Shown: positions 23,965-33,445, counted from the stretch's first letter. The stretch is 64,000 nt of DNA from Selenomonadales bacterium (GCA_029976065.1 JARKNV010000047.1:124001-188000); one strand, 5' to 3'. Notes: generated from the sequence alone by a model not told the origin. Numbers and translations are program-made.

Positions 23965-24426
23965 TCAAAAGAACATCCCTTTGGGCGTCGGCACCTGCAA
24001 GGCGACATCAAAAACGCCAAAAATCAGGAGAATGACCACGATAGCCAATATTACCGCGTTGAACGCCTTCTTCCGCAGAGGCATTTCCTTGGGGGGAAGA
24101 ACAGCGGCCAATACCAACAGGTAAATACCTGTCGTAAAATAGTAGCCGATTTCCTCGACCACGGCTATATAAATCAAACTGGTTACGACGATTGTCGCTA
24201 CTCTTCCGGGGTTTCCTATCCGCACCTCCCCGCCGCTGCCGCCGCGTCCTTTCGCGATTACGGCCTGCCCCAGTATCACGACGGCAAACAAAGCGATCAC
24301 GGCAACCAAAAGATAGGGGAATACATTCGACGGATAACTGAGCTTGTTTGTTTCTACCAGAAAAATACCGCACACGATCAAGAGACTTGCGCTCAAAAAC
24401 GCGTTAGCAGTTAGGGGTGCCAACAT
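23965..24426 (-). CDS. tctB: Tripartite tricarboxylate transporter small membrane subunit TctB
   Basis: A 153-residue protein with four transmembrane segments, the size and layout of TctB: ANAFLSASLLIVCGIFLVE at the start, VFPYLLVAVIALFAVVIL, VVEEIGYYFTTGIYLLVLAAV, and a last helix NAVILAIVVILLIFGVF. It forms the membrane part of the transporter with TctA. Its start overlaps the end of tctA by 23 bp, the usual coupling. The substrate is set by the binding protein TctC and is unknown; the adjacent lyase genes suggest a sugar acid or hydroxy-acid. Confidence 0.85.
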   Translation of the reverse strand: MLAPLTANAFLSASLLIVCGIFLVETNKLSYPSNVFPYLLVAVIALFAVVILGQAVIAKGRGGSGGEVRIGNPGRVATIVVTSLIYIAVVEEIGYYFTTGIYLLVLAAVLPPKEMPLRKKAFNAVILAIVVILLIFGVFDVALQVPTPKGMFF

Positions 24427-25942
24427 TATCTCCCCCCGTCGTCCGACTTTTTACCTTGGCAATCAACAACGGCGAAAACGCCGACAGGATGCTGAGCAGA
24501 ATAAGGACGATCGACAACGGGCTCAAAAAGAGGACCTGTACCACCGACCCCGTGGCTTTCGCCATCACCAGAGAAGTGGTGAGCGCATCCTCGGCGATCG
24601 GGCCGAGCACCAGCCCAAGCGAAATCGGCCCGGGGTCGATCCCCACCTTCGAGCACAAATAAGCCAGAATCCCGCATAACATCATCACCGTGACATCCAG
24701 AATGCTATTGCTCAAAGCATAGGAACCGATGCTCGACAGCGCCAGAACGATGGGCCCCACATAATAAGCCGGAACGCGGAGAATATTGGCGGCCAGCCGC
24801 AACATAAAGTAGCCGACCACGATCATGACGAAATTGACGACCAACAGCGATGTTATGAACGTGTAAGCGACCTCGCCGCTCTCGACCAGCAGCTTTGACC
24901 CCGGAATTATCCCGTGGGCCAGAAGCCCGCCCATAACAACCGCGGCCACGGGGCATCCCGGTATCCCCAGACCCATCATCGGAATGAGCGAGCCGCCGAT
25001 TACCGCGTTGTTAGCCGATTCCGAAGCGGCAACGCCCTCGATTGCCCCCTTCCCGTACTTATCCTGATCCTTATCCCAGCGGCGGGCCTCGTTATAGGCG
25101 ATTATCGAAGCTATCGGCCCGCCTGCGCCGGGAAGCATCCCGATGAACGTGCCGATAATCGACGAGCGGACCAAGATAGCGGCACATTTTGCCTTCAGGG
25201 CGGCCACCGTCTTCTTTATCAGGCCGGCCGTCTGCCTATACGACGCGATGAACCGCTCATTGGACTCCGTCAGGCTGAGAACCTGGGAAAAAGCGAAAAA
25301 ACCGATCAGCGCGGGAACGAGCTGAACCCCCTGGACCAACGGCTGATAGCCGAAAGTGAAGCGCGGCACTCCCGCAGCCGGGTCGAGACCGATCGTGCCG
25401 ATCAAAAGGCCGATCGCCCCGCCGGCCAAGCCCTTTATCACATTGCCGGACGACATGGCGCTTATCGTCGTAAGCCCGAAAATACACAGCCAGAAATACT
25501 CGGGTTTACCGAACTTCAGCGACACCTCGGCCAACGGCGCGAACAGCGTCAATAAAACGAGAACCCCTACAACCCCGCCGATTGCCGAGCCGATCAGGCT
25601 TGTCAGCAGCGCTACGTCGGCCTCGCCCTTTCTCGTCATCGGATAACCGTCGAAAGTCGTCGCGATCGACGACGGCGTCCCGGGAATATTGAGGAGGATC
25701 GCCGCATTCGACCCGCCGTAAACCGCCCCCGACCATATCGCTCCCAGCAGTACAAGCCCGGACGCCGGCTCCATCACGAAAGTTATCGGCACCAGGAGGG
25801 CCACGGCCATTGTCGCGGTAATGCCCGGCAAAGCGCCGGCGATTATTCCGCCGGCCACGCCCGCCGCCATGAGCAACAAATGATACGGCGCCAGACAATT
25901 TGCAAACCCGGCGATTATGAGATCAACAACACTCGTTTCCAT
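24404..25942 (-). CDS. tctA: Tripartite tricarboxylate transporter large membrane subunit TctA
   Basis: A 512-residue protein with about 12 membrane segments and the TctA signatures: GIIAGALPGITATMAVALLVP near the N-terminus, GAVYGGSNAAILLNIPGTPSS, and the repeat GTFIGMLPGAGGPIASIIAYNEA with GAIEGVAASESANNAVIGGSLIPM. These paired conserved loops are the transport core driven by ion gradients. It lies between tctC and tctB in one leftward operon. Membrane location and family are certain; substrate is not. Confidence 0.95.
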   Translation of the reverse strand: METSVVDLIIAGFANCLAPYHLLLMAAGVAGGIIAGALPGITATMAVALLVPITFVMEPASGLVLLGAIWSGAVYGGSNAAILLNIPGTPSSIATTFDGYPMTRKGEADVALLTSLIGSAIGGVVGVLVLLTLFAPLAEVSLKFGKPEYFWLCIFGLTTISAMSSGNVIKGLAGGAIGLLIGTIGLDPAAGVPRFTFGYQPLVQGVQLVPALIGFFAFSQVLSLTESNERFIASYRQTAGLIKKTVAALKAKCAAILVRSSIIGTFIGMLPGAGGPIASIIAYNEARRWDKDQDKYGKGAIEGVAASESANNAVIGGSLIPMMGLGIPGCPVAAVVMGGLLAHGIIPGSKLLVESGEVAYTFITSLLVVNFVMIVVGYFMLRLAANILRVPAYYVGPIVLALSSIGSYALSNSILDVTVMMLCGILAYLCSKVGIDPGPISLGLVLGPIAEDALTTSLVMAKATGSVVQVLFLSPLSIVLILLSILSAFSPLLIAKVKSRTTGGDNVGTPNC

Positions 25943-26010
25943 CCCTTCACCACCCTGCCAAGTGAGGCGATAGGGGCCGTCCCCTATCGCCCCTTCTCTT
26001 TCCGCTGCGC

Positions 26011-27000
26011 CTACTTCTTGTGATACTTATCCAGCAAAGCCTTTGCCTCTTTGTCGTAGTTGAGCAGATAAGCCTTCACATCCCCGCCGGCAAGCCAATC
26101 GGTGCTGAAGTTGGCCTTCTTCATATCTTCTTGGAAAGCGGGTTTGTCAAAAATATTCTTAAAGCCCTTCTCGAGCCTTTTTATCTGCTCCGGCGACACG
26201 CCCTTGGGCGCTACGAACAGCCGGCCGATGAAGCTCTGAATGTCATACCCCTTCTCTTTAAAAGTGGGCGTGTTGGGGAGGAACGGATGCTTTTCCTTAT
26301 ACGTTACGCCCAGAAGATTCAACTTTTCCTGCTCGGACTTGATGACGCCGATATTGGCGAACCCGGCGTTCACGTGATTCCCGAGCAGCGACGCAAGAAG
26401 ATCCGACCCGCCCTTGAGCGGGACGACGGTCACCTTGATGCCCGCTTTATCCATCAACATATACGCGGCGATCTGTCCGTCGCCCATCGCCCCCGGAATG
26501 CCGACGGTCAGCTTGCCGGGGTTAGCCTTGGCGGCCGCGATGAACTTTTCAAGATCGGTATAGGGGCTGTTCTTCGGGGTGACAAAAACCTGCGGATCGC
26601 TTGCGGTCTGGCAGATATACTCGAAACTGTCGACCGTAAAAGCACCCGACCCGCTCAACGACTGGAGCACGATTTGCGGCACATTCACCGTGCCGATCGT
26701 ATAGCCGTCTTTCGGCGCCTTGGCCATCTCCGTCGTGCCGACCGCCCCGCCCGCGCCCGGCTTATAAACGAAAGTAAGGTTATTCCCGAACTCCTCCTTG
26801 ACATACTTGTCAAGAATCCTCGCCACCAAATCGCTGCCTCCGCCCGGATCATACGGAACGATAATCGTGATTGCTTTGGCCGGATAATTCTCCGCTTTTC
26901 CCGCCTGCGGCTTTTGCGACTGGCCGCAACCCACCGCCAGCACAAGTAGCAATGCAACCGCCGCCAATAAGATGACCCGCACGTTTCTAAAACCGAACAT
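26011..27000 (-). CDS. tctC: Tripartite tricarboxylate transporter binding protein (Bug/TctC), lipoprotein
   Basis: A 329-residue extracytoplasmic binding protein. The N-terminus VRVILLAAVALLLVLAVGCG carries a lipobox ending LAVGC, so it is a lipoprotein. Bug-family motifs follow: YPAKAITIIVPYDPGGGSD, YKPGAGGAVGTTEMAKA, PKDGYTIGTVN and GVAPKGVSPEQ-like VAPKGVSPEQIKRLE. Bug proteins bind carboxylates such as citrate, aromatic acids or sugar acids. Start ATG follows GAGGAGG. It lies 98 bp downstream of the large lyase subunit, which suggests that the lyase substrate is its ligand. Confidence 0.93.
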   Translation of the reverse strand: MFGFRNVRVILLAAVALLLVLAVGCGQSQKPQAGKAENYPAKAITIIVPYDPGGGSDLVARILDKYVKEEFGNNLTFVYKPGAGGAVGTTEMAKAPKDGYTIGTVNVPQIVLQSLSGSGAFTVDSFEYICQTASDPQVFVTPKNSPYTDLEKFIAAAKANPGKLTVGIPGAMGDGQIAAYMLMDKAGIKVTVVPLKGGSDLLASLLGNHVNAGFANIGVIKSEQEKLNLLGVTYKEKHPFLPNTPTFKEKGYDIQSFIGRLFVAPKGVSPEQIKRLEKGFKNIFDKPAFQEDMKKANFSTDWLAGGDVKAYLLNYDKEAKALLDKYHKK

Positions 27001-27098
27001 ACCGATTCCTCCTCGTTCTTATTTCCCGGCTCACCCGTGGAGTATCGACCTGCGGCGAAAACACGATTATTGCGTCGGTTGGGGAGCAGCCTTCCCTA

Positions 27099-28271
27099 TC
27101 AGGTACTCATGCCGATACGATGAATTGCGAACCCGGTATTGTGTTCGAGCAGCAGCTCCGACTTCGTCAGCTTCCCGGAAGCGGTCTCGATCACTTCCCG
27201 CAAAATCAGCCGCCCCGCCTCTTCAAGACCCAGGCGCCCTTCCAGAATATCGCTGAGATCCAGATCCAGAGTATCCGCCATGAACCGGGCGGAAAACGGA
27301 TTGCCGGTCACCTTGAGCGTCGGCATGATCGGATGGGAAATCGTATGCCCGCCGCCGGTGGAAAACACCAGCACCTGGGCGCCGCCGGCCGCTATACCGG
27401 TGATCGACTCGGCCCCGTGCCCGGGAGTGGCCATAAGATAAACTCCGGGCGTTCCCGGCGGATTCTCCGCCCAATCGACGACTCCCTGAATCGTGGCGTT
27501 GCCACTCTTTTTGGCCGCGCCCAGCGACTTTTCCTCAATCGTGCTTAAGCCGCCGGCGATGTTATCGCCGGTCGGATTTGTCCCCCTGATATCCTCGCCG
27601 GTTTGCAGAATGCGTTGTTCAAAATCGCCGATCACCTTCCAGATCTTGCCGGCCACTTCCTTATTCACCGCTTTGGCCGCCAGCCACTCCTCGGCCCCCA
27701 TGAGCTCCGTGAGCTCCGCCAGGATCGACCGTCCGCCTTGGGCCACGATCATATCCGAACAATGCCCCAAAGCAGGGTTGGAACTCAGTCCCGAAGTCGT
27801 ATCTGATGTCCCGCAATTCAATCCGAACAGCAGTTTCGACAGCGGCACCTCTTCCCGCCGCCGCAACGAAATCTTCCTGGCGATCGCCATCGCAATGCGG
27901 ATCGCCGCATTCGTCGCCTCCAATGTCCCGCCGCAATTGCGAAGATTCACCATCTCGACCGGCTTGCCCGTCTTCGCCACCTCCGCGACGATCTCGTCCG
28001 CGGTGCACCCTTCCTCGCGGAAGTGGTCAAGAACCACGACCCCGCCGACATTGGGATTCTTCGCTGTGCCCACCAGCGTCCTGAAAGTGAACCGTATATC
28101 CGACCTTGTTTGCGCTCTCCCCAGCGGGTGAATTATGGGAATTGCCCCGAATACCGACCTTGCCACCCTTTCTACGGCGCCGTTGGCATAAAGGGTACTG
28201 GAAAGAATCAAAAGATGGTTCCTTGCCCCGACACTTCCGTCCGGGTTCAAATAGCCCCAGAACTTATCCAC
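27099..28271 (-). CDS. UxaA-family dehydratase/lyase large subunit (SuyB- or altronate-type)
   Basis: The GTG at 28269-28271 lies two bases after the stop of the small subunit and follows GGGGAGG. The 390-residue protein is the C-terminal UxaA domain: GYLNPDGSVGARNHLLILSS, VVVLDHFREEGC, LLFGLNCGTSDTTSGLSSN and FSTGGGHTISHPIMPTLKVTGNP (as adjoining motifs). In altronate dehydratase this part is fused to the SAF domain (about 495 residues); here it is separate, as in (2R)-sulfolactate sulfo-lyase SuyB and several other two-subunit members. The reaction is removal of water or sulfite from a 2-hydroxy acid, with Fe. Which one cannot be settled from the sequence. Confidence 0.82.
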   Translation of the reverse strand: MDKFWGYLNPDGSVGARNHLLILSSTLYANGAVERVARSVFGAIPIIHPLGRAQTRSDIRFTFRTLVGTAKNPNVGGVVVLDHFREEGCTADEIVAEVAKTGKPVEMVNLRNCGGTLEATNAAIRIAMAIARKISLRRREEVPLSKLLFGLNCGTSDTTSGLSSNPALGHCSDMIVAQGGRSILAELTELMGAEEWLAAKAVNKEVAGKIWKVIGDFEQRILQTGEDIRGTNPTGDNIAGGLSTIEEKSLGAAKKSGNATIQGVVDWAENPPGTPGVYLMATPGHGAESITGIAAGGAQVLVFSTGGGHTISHPIMPTLKVTGNPFSARFMADTLDLDLSDILEGRLGLEEAGRLILREVIETASGKLTKSELLLEHNTGFAIHRIGMST

Positions 28272-28273
28272 GC

Positions 28274-28582
28274 CTATTGCCTCCCCTTCGCCAAATCGCC
28301 GCGGCCTCTCGTGCTTTCGATATTATGGACATGAACATGCTCGCCAGGCATAATATCTCTGGTCGCCAGACCGATAGCCAACCCGTACTTGAGCACCCGC
28401 TCGCCCTTCGCTATCGGCTTCACGGCAATCTTGTGACCGTAGGGCACCTTATCCTTAAGCTCAACAACGCTAGGCCGTCCACCGACCTCGCACTCGACTC
28501 TTGCTGCTTTTTCGAGGTCCGGTTGCAGAATAGTCCCCACGTTATCCTTGCTGTCAATAACGAAACATGCTTTGGTAGCCAT
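28274..28582 (-). CDS. UxaA-family small subunit, SAF domain (SuyA-type)
   Basis: A 102-residue SAF-domain protein: KACFVIDSKDNVGTILQPDL, KDKVPYGHKIAVKPIAKGE and YGLAIGLATRDIMPGEHVHVHNIES. These are the conserved strands of the N-terminal UxaA/SuyA subunit that closes over the active site. It is coupled tightly to the large subunit (2-bp gap) and follows the GntR gene by 34 bp. With TctABC downstream, the five genes make up an uptake-and-cleavage operon for a hydroxy-acid. Confidence 0.85.
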   Translation of the reverse strand: MATKACFVIDSKDNVGTILQPDLEKAARVECEVGGRPSVVELKDKVPYGHKIAVKPIAKGERVLKYGLAIGLATRDIMPGEHVHVHNIESTRGRGDLAKGRQ

Positions 28583-28616
28583 TTAGCCCCTTCCCTTCTC
28601 GGCAAAATGCCAACAA

Positions 28617-29273
28617 TTACAGCGACGTATTCCTCAACTGCTTTTCGACAATCCGCCAGGAATCCATGATATGGTTCCTCATGGCCTGCTCGGCGACGTC
28701 CGGATCGCCGCTTTTGAGCGCCTCGATCAGCCTCGTATGTTTCGAAAAAGTATCCGTGATCGTATCGTGCATCATCACCATCGACGCCAGCATTTTCAGC
28801 TGCATATTGAGATTCAGCCACAAATCCAGCAACCTTTTATGGTCCGCCTTGTCCATGATAAAACGGTGGATCGCCAGACTGCTTCTCACCGTAACCGTAC
28901 CGTCGACCATCGGATCGATCCTGGCGATTTCCCAAAGGACCTTTTCCATATACTCAATATCACGAGGCGTAAACTTTTCTACGGCGATGCGGGCGGCCAG
29001 GCCTTCGATAACGCTGCGGAGGGAATAAATCTCATAAATATCCTTGCGGGTAAGGGTGGTAACGGTCAAAGATCCGTCCGCCCGTGTCAGGAACCCTTCT
29101 CCCTCCAGAATACCGATGGCCTCCCGGATAGGTCCCCTGCTGATTCCCATTTCGGCAGCCAGCTTGGCCTCCACGATCTGTTCGCCCGCCTTCAATTCTC
29201 CGGCAATAATGCTTTTGCGGAGAGCGCTAACCACCTGGTCCTTTAAATTTATCGGCCGTGCCAATTTTTCCAT
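28617..29273 (-). CDS. GntR family (FadR-type) transcriptional regulator
   Basis: The 218-residue protein has an N-terminal winged HTH (SALRKSIIAGELKAGEQIVE, KLAAEMGISRGPIREAI) and an all-helical FCD ligand domain (about 85-215) with the metal-binding pattern DPMVDGTVTVRSSLAIHRF, KHTRLIEALKSGD and MRNHIMDSW. FCD regulators usually sense the carboxylate that their operon degrades. It is the first gene of the leftward lyase-transporter operon and probably represses it, with a palindrome at 29350-29369 as candidate operator. Start ATG follows GGAGGG. Confidence 0.9.
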   Translation of the reverse strand: MEKLARPINLKDQVVSALRKSIIAGELKAGEQIVEAKLAAEMGISRGPIREAIGILEGEGFLTRADGSLTVTTLTRKDIYEIYSLRSVIEGLAARIAVEKFTPRDIEYMEKVLWEIARIDPMVDGTVTVRSSLAIHRFIMDKADHKRLLDLWLNLNMQLKMLASMVMMHDTITDTFSKHTRLIEALKSGDPDVAEQAMRNHIMDSWRIVEKQLRNTSL

Positions 29274-29349
29274 GTTATCCCTCCATCATTATTAATTATA
29301 AATGAGTAACAACCAGTACGCCTAACCGCACATCTGACCGTCTGTTTGT

Positions 29350-29369
29350 GTTAACTGTCAACAGTTAAC
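29350..29369. promoter_or_regulatory. Palindrome upstream of the GntR gene
   Basis: GTTAACTG-TCAA-CAGTTAAC is a perfect 8-bp inverted repeat about 80 bp before the GntR start codon. Position and symmetry fit an autoregulatory operator; GntR/FCD sites often have shorter cores, so this needs a binding test. Confidence 0.5.
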
Positions 29370-29456
29370 TATATATGCGCATTTCTTGACTTTTCGCAGT
29401 TTTTCGAATTTTTGTCATAAGCCTGCCGGTCCGACAGACTCCGATAACTCTCCCGT

Positions 29457-29531
29457 GAGCATAATATTGCTGCATATGAAGCCGCATATGAAAAGGAGCA
29501 CAACCTTGCCGCATCGGCAATATTATGCTCC
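29457..29531 (-). terminator. Long inverted repeat ending the CBO0543 gene pair
   Basis: GAGCATAATATTGC (29457-29470) and GCAATATTATGCTC (29517-29530) are perfect 14-bp arms. In the leftward direction a nested hairpin GGAGCA...TTGCCG-atg-CGGCAA...TGCTCC is followed by TTTT, so it can terminate the two genes that converge on it. The alternative pairing of the outer arms is unusual. Confidence 0.65.
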
Positions 29532-29595
29532 TAGCATGGATTTTCCGCTTTTCCCAATTTCGGCATGCCCTACTGAAAAATGGCACTCTGCGGAA

Positions 29596-30147
29596 CTAGT
29601 TGGCTTTCTTGGCAACGGTGTAGATGTTGACCACCATCCAGCGGATAAATAGCGCCATGGCGATATAAATCGGGAACCCGTAATAGTACCGCCACTTCAG
29701 CAACTGATAGAAGTCGCCCCAGACCAGTATTGGCTCAAAAACGAAACAAAATATTGTTGCCATTACTATGGTTGCCAACGAAAAGCTTCTCCATGATCCG
29801 AAGTACTGGTAAACCAGCGAATAAATCATCGGCAGGGTGGCTAAGTCTATAGCCGTCAGCGGCGGAAATATCGGAAAAATATCTGTCGGATAATCCCACA
29901 AAGTCAGCTCTTCGCCGAATTCATCCAGTACCAGGGTTATTATCGTCGTAATTCCCATATATAAAACGATCTCGGGCAGCCGTTTTTTATCGGCCAGTTT
30001 CCACCAGATACAAATAGAAAAGGCAAACAAGCCTAACAAAAGCCACCACCGGAAATGAAACACGTCTTCTTGCAGCCATTCGTCGATCCGCATGTCGGTA
30101 AGCAACAGCTGGAGCTCCGCCGTTACCGCCGTCCCTGCACCAACCAA
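29596..30147 (-). CDS. CBO0543 family membrane protein, copy 1
   Basis: A 183-residue protein with five predicted membrane segments in the CBO0543 pattern: FHFRWWLLLGLFAFSICIWWKL, KKRLPEIVLYMGITTIITL, then a conserved acidic loop DEFGEELTLWDYPTDIFPIFPP, and a C-terminal YYYGFPIYIAMALFIRW. The family is found in endospore-forming Firmicutes; its function is unknown. It lies 13 bp after a paralogue of the same length and order, from which it clearly arose by tandem duplication. A terminator follows. Confidence 0.8.
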   Translation of the reverse strand: MVGAGTAVTAELQLLLTDMRIDEWLQEDVFHFRWWLLLGLFAFSICIWWKLADKKRLPEIVLYMGITTIITLVLDEFGEELTLWDYPTDIFPIFPPLTAIDLATLPMIYSLVYQYFGSWRSFSLATIVMATIFCFVFEPILVWGDFYQLLKWRYYYGFPIYIAMALFIRWMVVNIYTVAKKAN

Positions 30148-30160
30148 TGTGCGTTCCTCC

Positions 30161-30733
30161 TTAGACGATACGTCGCTTATTTGCTTTTTCGGAAATAGCC
30201 AATATTTTAACCACCGCCCAGCGGATAATCAAGGCAACAACGATGTATATCGGGAAGTTACAATAATATTGCCATTTGAGCAACTGATAATAACCACCCA
30301 GAGCCATCGCCGGTTCGACGACAAAAGCTACCGCGGCGGCTCCCAGAACGATAAGCCGGGTGAAGCTTTTCCAGGTGGGGAAGTTCTGATAAACAAGCGA
30401 AAAAGCCAAAGGCGGAATCCATAAATTAAAAGCTGTTATAACCGGGAATATCGGCAATATATCAATGGGGTAATCCCATAAGACAAGTTCCTCCCCGTAC
30501 TCGTCCACGCCCATCATCACTATCGTCATTAACACGGCATACAAAACGACCTCCGGCAGCCGAGCTTTATCGAGTTGTCGCCACCAGACCCAGAAAACGA
30601 GGATGGTCAGCGCCAGCAGGAGCCACCATTTAATCTGAAACAAGTCATGCTGGAGCCATTCTTCAACATGAGCGGCAGTAAGCATTTTTTGAACTTCAAC
30701 CCCCTGCGAAATGCCGGATACGGCCAGAAACAC
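30161..30733 (-). CDS. CBO0543 family membrane protein, copy 2
   Basis: A 190-residue paralogue of the next gene: FQIKWWLLLALTILVFWVWWRQ, ARLPEVVLYAVLMTIVMMG, DEYGEELVLWDYPIDILPIFP and YYCNFPIYIVVALIIRWAVV. Start is a GTG near 30694-30696 or the first start at 30733; GGAGGCGGAGAC precedes GTG TTT CTG, which suggests the shorter form. The strict conservation of EELxLWDYPxDIxPIFP between copies points to a functional loop. Function is unknown. Confidence 0.78.
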   Translation of the reverse strand: MFLAVSGISQGVEVQKMLTAAHVEEWLQHDLFQIKWWLLLALTILVFWVWWRQLDKARLPEVVLYAVLMTIVMMGVDEYGEELVLWDYPIDILPIFPVITAFNLWIPPLAFSLVYQNFPTWKSFTRLIVLGAAAVAFVVEPAMALGGYYQLLKWQYYCNFPIYIVVALIIRWAVVKILAISEKANKRRIV

Positions 30734-31020
30734 GTCTCCGCCTCCTCCGTATATTATGGGTTTAACATCTTCCCAGCCTAAAATCTTCTGTAACTCGCAA
30801 AAATAGCCAATACAATATAGTTTGCGTTGCCGGTAAGGAAATATTCGACAAGAAGCTGACTCTCGTATCCCCCAGCTCCTGTCCGCTGGTCTTGCCGTCA
30901 GCTACCCCGGCAAATCAACACGGCGATCCTGGCACCGCCACATTGGCCATCACCCGGTCGTAATTCCGGCCTGCCGCCACCCGCCACCCCTTCCTGCCGC
31001 CTGGCGCTTGAATAAAAAGG
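30734..31020. other. Intergenic stretch without a clear gene
   Basis: This region lies between the CBO0543 pair and the rubrerythrin terminator. The left third is AT-rich (possible promoter for the CBO0543 pair), the right two thirds are GC-rich. No convincing coding frame, RNA gene or repeat was found; one short minus-strand frame with an internal TGA was considered and rejected. Confidence 0.5.
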
Positions 31021-31062
31021 AAAGAGCCGGGCGGCAAGGAATTACCTTGTGCCCGGCTCTTT
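31021..31062 (-). terminator. Terminator of the rubrerythrin gene
   Basis: AAAGAGCCGGGC / GCCCGGCTCTTT with an inner CAAGG/CCTTG stem; T-rich sequence follows on either side, so it can work in both directions. Confidence 0.85.
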
Positions 31063-31080
31063 TCTAGTGTTATGGCTTTT

Positions 31081-31620
31081 TTAATAGTTGCTGATGGCTA
31101 TTTCGAAGAATGCCTGGGGATGTCTGCAGGTAGGACATACCTGCGGTGCGGTTGCGCCTTCATGGCGATGCCCGCATACGCGGCATTGCCATGTGTGTTT
31201 GTTTTCCCGGGAAAAGACGGTCGCGGTTTCAACATCTTTAAGAAGAGCCTTATAACGTTCCTCATGTCTTTTTTCTATAGCACCTACCCGCCTAAACAAC
31301 GCGGCGATTTCCGTAAAACCTTCCGCTTCTGCTGTTTCGGCAAACTCCTTATACATGCTTGTCCATTCTTCGTTTTCTCCCTCGGCGGCTTTCTTCAAAT
31401 TGGTGGGGGTGTCGCCGATACCTTTTAGAAGGTTGAACCAAATTTTGGCGTGGGCGGCCTCGTTATCGGCCGTTTCCAAAAAAGTCGCGGCCATAGATTC
31501 ATATCCTTCTTTCTTGGCGATGCCGGCAAAGTATGTATACTTATTTCTCGCCATAGATTCGCCGGCGAAAGCTGCCATCAGATTGGCCTCAGTCTTGGTT
31601 CCTTTAAAGTCTTCGTTCAT
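31081..31620 (-). CDS. rbr: Rubrerythrin
   Basis: Start at ATG 31618-31620 after AGGAGGAAACAAG gives 179 residues. The ferritin-like diiron domain has [30 protein letters not shown], and [24 protein letters not shown], supplying the Glu/His ligands. The C-terminal rubredoxin-like domain has [12 protein letters not shown] and [11 protein letters not shown] (two CxxC pairs for one Fe). Rubrerythrin reduces hydrogen peroxide in anaerobes using rubredoxin or NADH-linked donors. The gene stands alone with its own terminator. Confidence 0.95.
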   Translation of the reverse strand: MNEDFKGTKTEANLMAAFAGESMARNKYTYFAGIAKKEGYESMAATFLETADNEAAHAKIWFNLLKGIGDTPTNLKKAAEGENEEWTSMYKEFAETAEAEGFTEIAALFRRVGAIEKRHEERYKALLKDVETATVFSRENKHTWQCRVCGHRHEGATAPQVCPTCRHPQAFFEIAISNY

Positions 31621-31756
31621 CTTGTTTCCTCCTGTTTTATGTAATATCAGGTATTTATTCAATAAATTGAACCGCAAAACCTGCTGCCATTGGTAACCTC
31701 TAAAAAACTGATTTTTAGGTTTTGACAACCCCCTGCTGCTCTATCGCATCGAACAG

Positions 31757-33445
31757 CTAAACTCTGAATTTGCGGATGGCCTCGTTGAGTTCGGTTGCCA
31801 TTTTCGCCAGCGCCTCCGCGCTGCCGGACACCTCGTTCATACTGGCATTTTGCTCTTCCGAGGCGGCTGCCATCGTCTGAGAACTTGCGCCGGTCTGCTG
31901 GGCCACCGCGCTGATATTCTGCACATTCGATACGACCGACTGCATCCCTTTGGCCGTCTCCTCGACCGCCTTGGTAATCTGCTCCATGCCGTCCTGGACC
32001 TGGCCGAGCTTTTCCACGATATCGTTGAAGCCTTGCTCCGTATCCGCCGCCGCTGCCTTGCCGGCCTCGACCTCGACGTTGGCCTTGCCGACCACATTCA
32101 CCGAGAATCCGATATCGGCGGTCATCTTGCGGATAATTTCGCCGATATGGCGGGTCGCCTCGGCGCTCTGCTCAGCCAGCTTGCGCACCTCTTCCGCCAC
32201 CACTGCGAACCCTTTGCCCGCCTCACCGGCCCGGGCGGCCTCGATGGCGGCGTTGAGGGCCAGCAGGTTGGTTTGGCCGGCGATGCTGCTGATAACAGTA
32301 ACAATTTCCTGGATTTCTGTCGACCCTTTCACCAGGGCGTTGGCCACCTCGGTGATGTCCTGCATCGATTTCTCGATCGTCTCGTTTTGGGCCACGACCC
32401 GTTTGATAAGTTGCATCCCCTGCCGCGCGTCCGACACCGCTTGTTGGGTGGTATGGTTGATAGTCGCCGCGCTGGCGTTCATTTCTTCAGCCCCGGCGGT
32501 TACTTCCTCGATGACCGCCGAGATTTCGGTGATATTGTTGGCGTTCTGGGACGCGCCGGCGGCAATTTCACCCGTCGTATTGGCAATGACCTCTGAAGTT
32601 CTGAGCTGTTCCTCGACCGTTGACGTCAGTTCTTCGCTCGATGCCGCCAACGTATCGGCGCTGCTTCTTACTTGGCCGACAATCTCCCGCAGGGACCTCT
32701 TCATTACCAGCACCGCCTCGGCGATATCGCCGATCTCGTCGTTGCGGGTCGCGTGAACATCCTTTCTCGTTAAGTCGAGCTCGCTTACTGCGATCACTTC
32801 GCTGCGAAGGACATTCATCCGTTTGGCGAGATTGCGACTGTACCAGACCAGCAGGGCGATTACCGCCATGATGCCAACGCCGCTGGCCCCGACGACTATT
32901 TTCATCACCAGGCTTTCCTTGGCGTTCAGCTCATTGACCAGTTCTTGCATAGCCGCCTCCTGGGAGGCGAAAACCGCTGCGAACTGCGTATTGATCAGTT
33001 CGGTTTTCTGGCGGGTCGTGGCCACGAAGGCATTCAGTCCCGGATCATTGGCCCTTTTCATGGCGATTATCCGCCTGATATCTTCGTTGTAGGCCGCCAG
33101 TGCCGCCGCCAGCTTCTCACCTTCCTGCCTGGTCTTTGCCGACGTTGACGCCGCGGTTACCTTTTTCGCCGTTTCCAGGCTGTGGTTCAGATCGTTGAGC
33201 GAGGCCTCGGCGTACCGTTCGTCGCCGTAGCCGAGAAATCCGCGGATTTCCGCAATTCCTTTTTGATAGTTTTCGCGCGACTCCTGGAAGGCCATTGTTC
33301 TCTGCACAGGGCCGGCCAGCATATTCTGATAAGCGTCGGCGGCAGCCTGGAACTGATAAATCGTCATGCCGATCAGCGCGGCCAGAAACACGATGGTTAT
33401 CCCGAAGATCGCACTTACCTGAGCTCCTATCGTCATACGTTTCAT
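31757..33445 (-). CDS. Methyl-accepting chemotaxis protein
   Basis: A 562-residue transmembrane chemoreceptor: TM1 (about 10-32), a four-helix-bundle sensor (35-185), TM2 (about 188-208), HAMP (210-262) and a long cytoplasmic signalling coiled coil. The conserved hairpin tip reads [29 protein letters not shown] and [13 protein letters not shown] (adjoining motifs around residues 385-430), where CheW and CheA bind. The cytoplasmic CheW gene lies 27 bp upstream on the same strand, so the two are co-expressed. The stimulus is unknown. Confidence 0.93.
   Translation of the reverse strand: MKRMTIGAQVSAIFGITIVFLAALIGMTIYQFQAAADAYQNMLAGPVQRTMAFQESRENYQKGIAEIRGFLGYGDERYAEASLNDLNHSLETAKKVTAASTSAKTRQEGEKLAAALAAYNEDIRRIIAMKRANDPGLNAFVATTRQKTELINTQFAAVFASQEAAMQELVNELNAKESLVMKIVVGASGVGIMAVIALLVWYSRNLAKRMNVLRSEVIAVSELDLTRKDVHATRNDEIGDIAEAVLVMKRSLREIVGQVRSSADTLAASSEELTSTVEEQLRTSEVIANTTGEIAAGASQNANNITEISAVIEEVTAGAEEMNASAATINHTTQQAVSDARQGMQLIKRVVAQNETIEKSMQDITEVANALVKGSTEIQEIVTVISSIAGQTNLLALNAAIEAARAGEAGKGFAVVAEEVRKLAEQSAEATRHIGEIIRKMTADIGFSVNVVGKANVEVEAGKAAAADTEQGFNDIVEKLGQVQDGMEQITKAVEETAKGMQSVVSNVQNISAVAQQTGASSQTMAAASEEQNASMNEVSGSAEALAKMATELNEAIRKFRV

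Noticed and set aside
30800..31010. Minus-strand frame with TGT TGA that would read as Cys-Sec
   Set aside because: No ribosome site, no family pattern on both sides of the TGA, and no hairpin of the kind seen in the two accepted genes.
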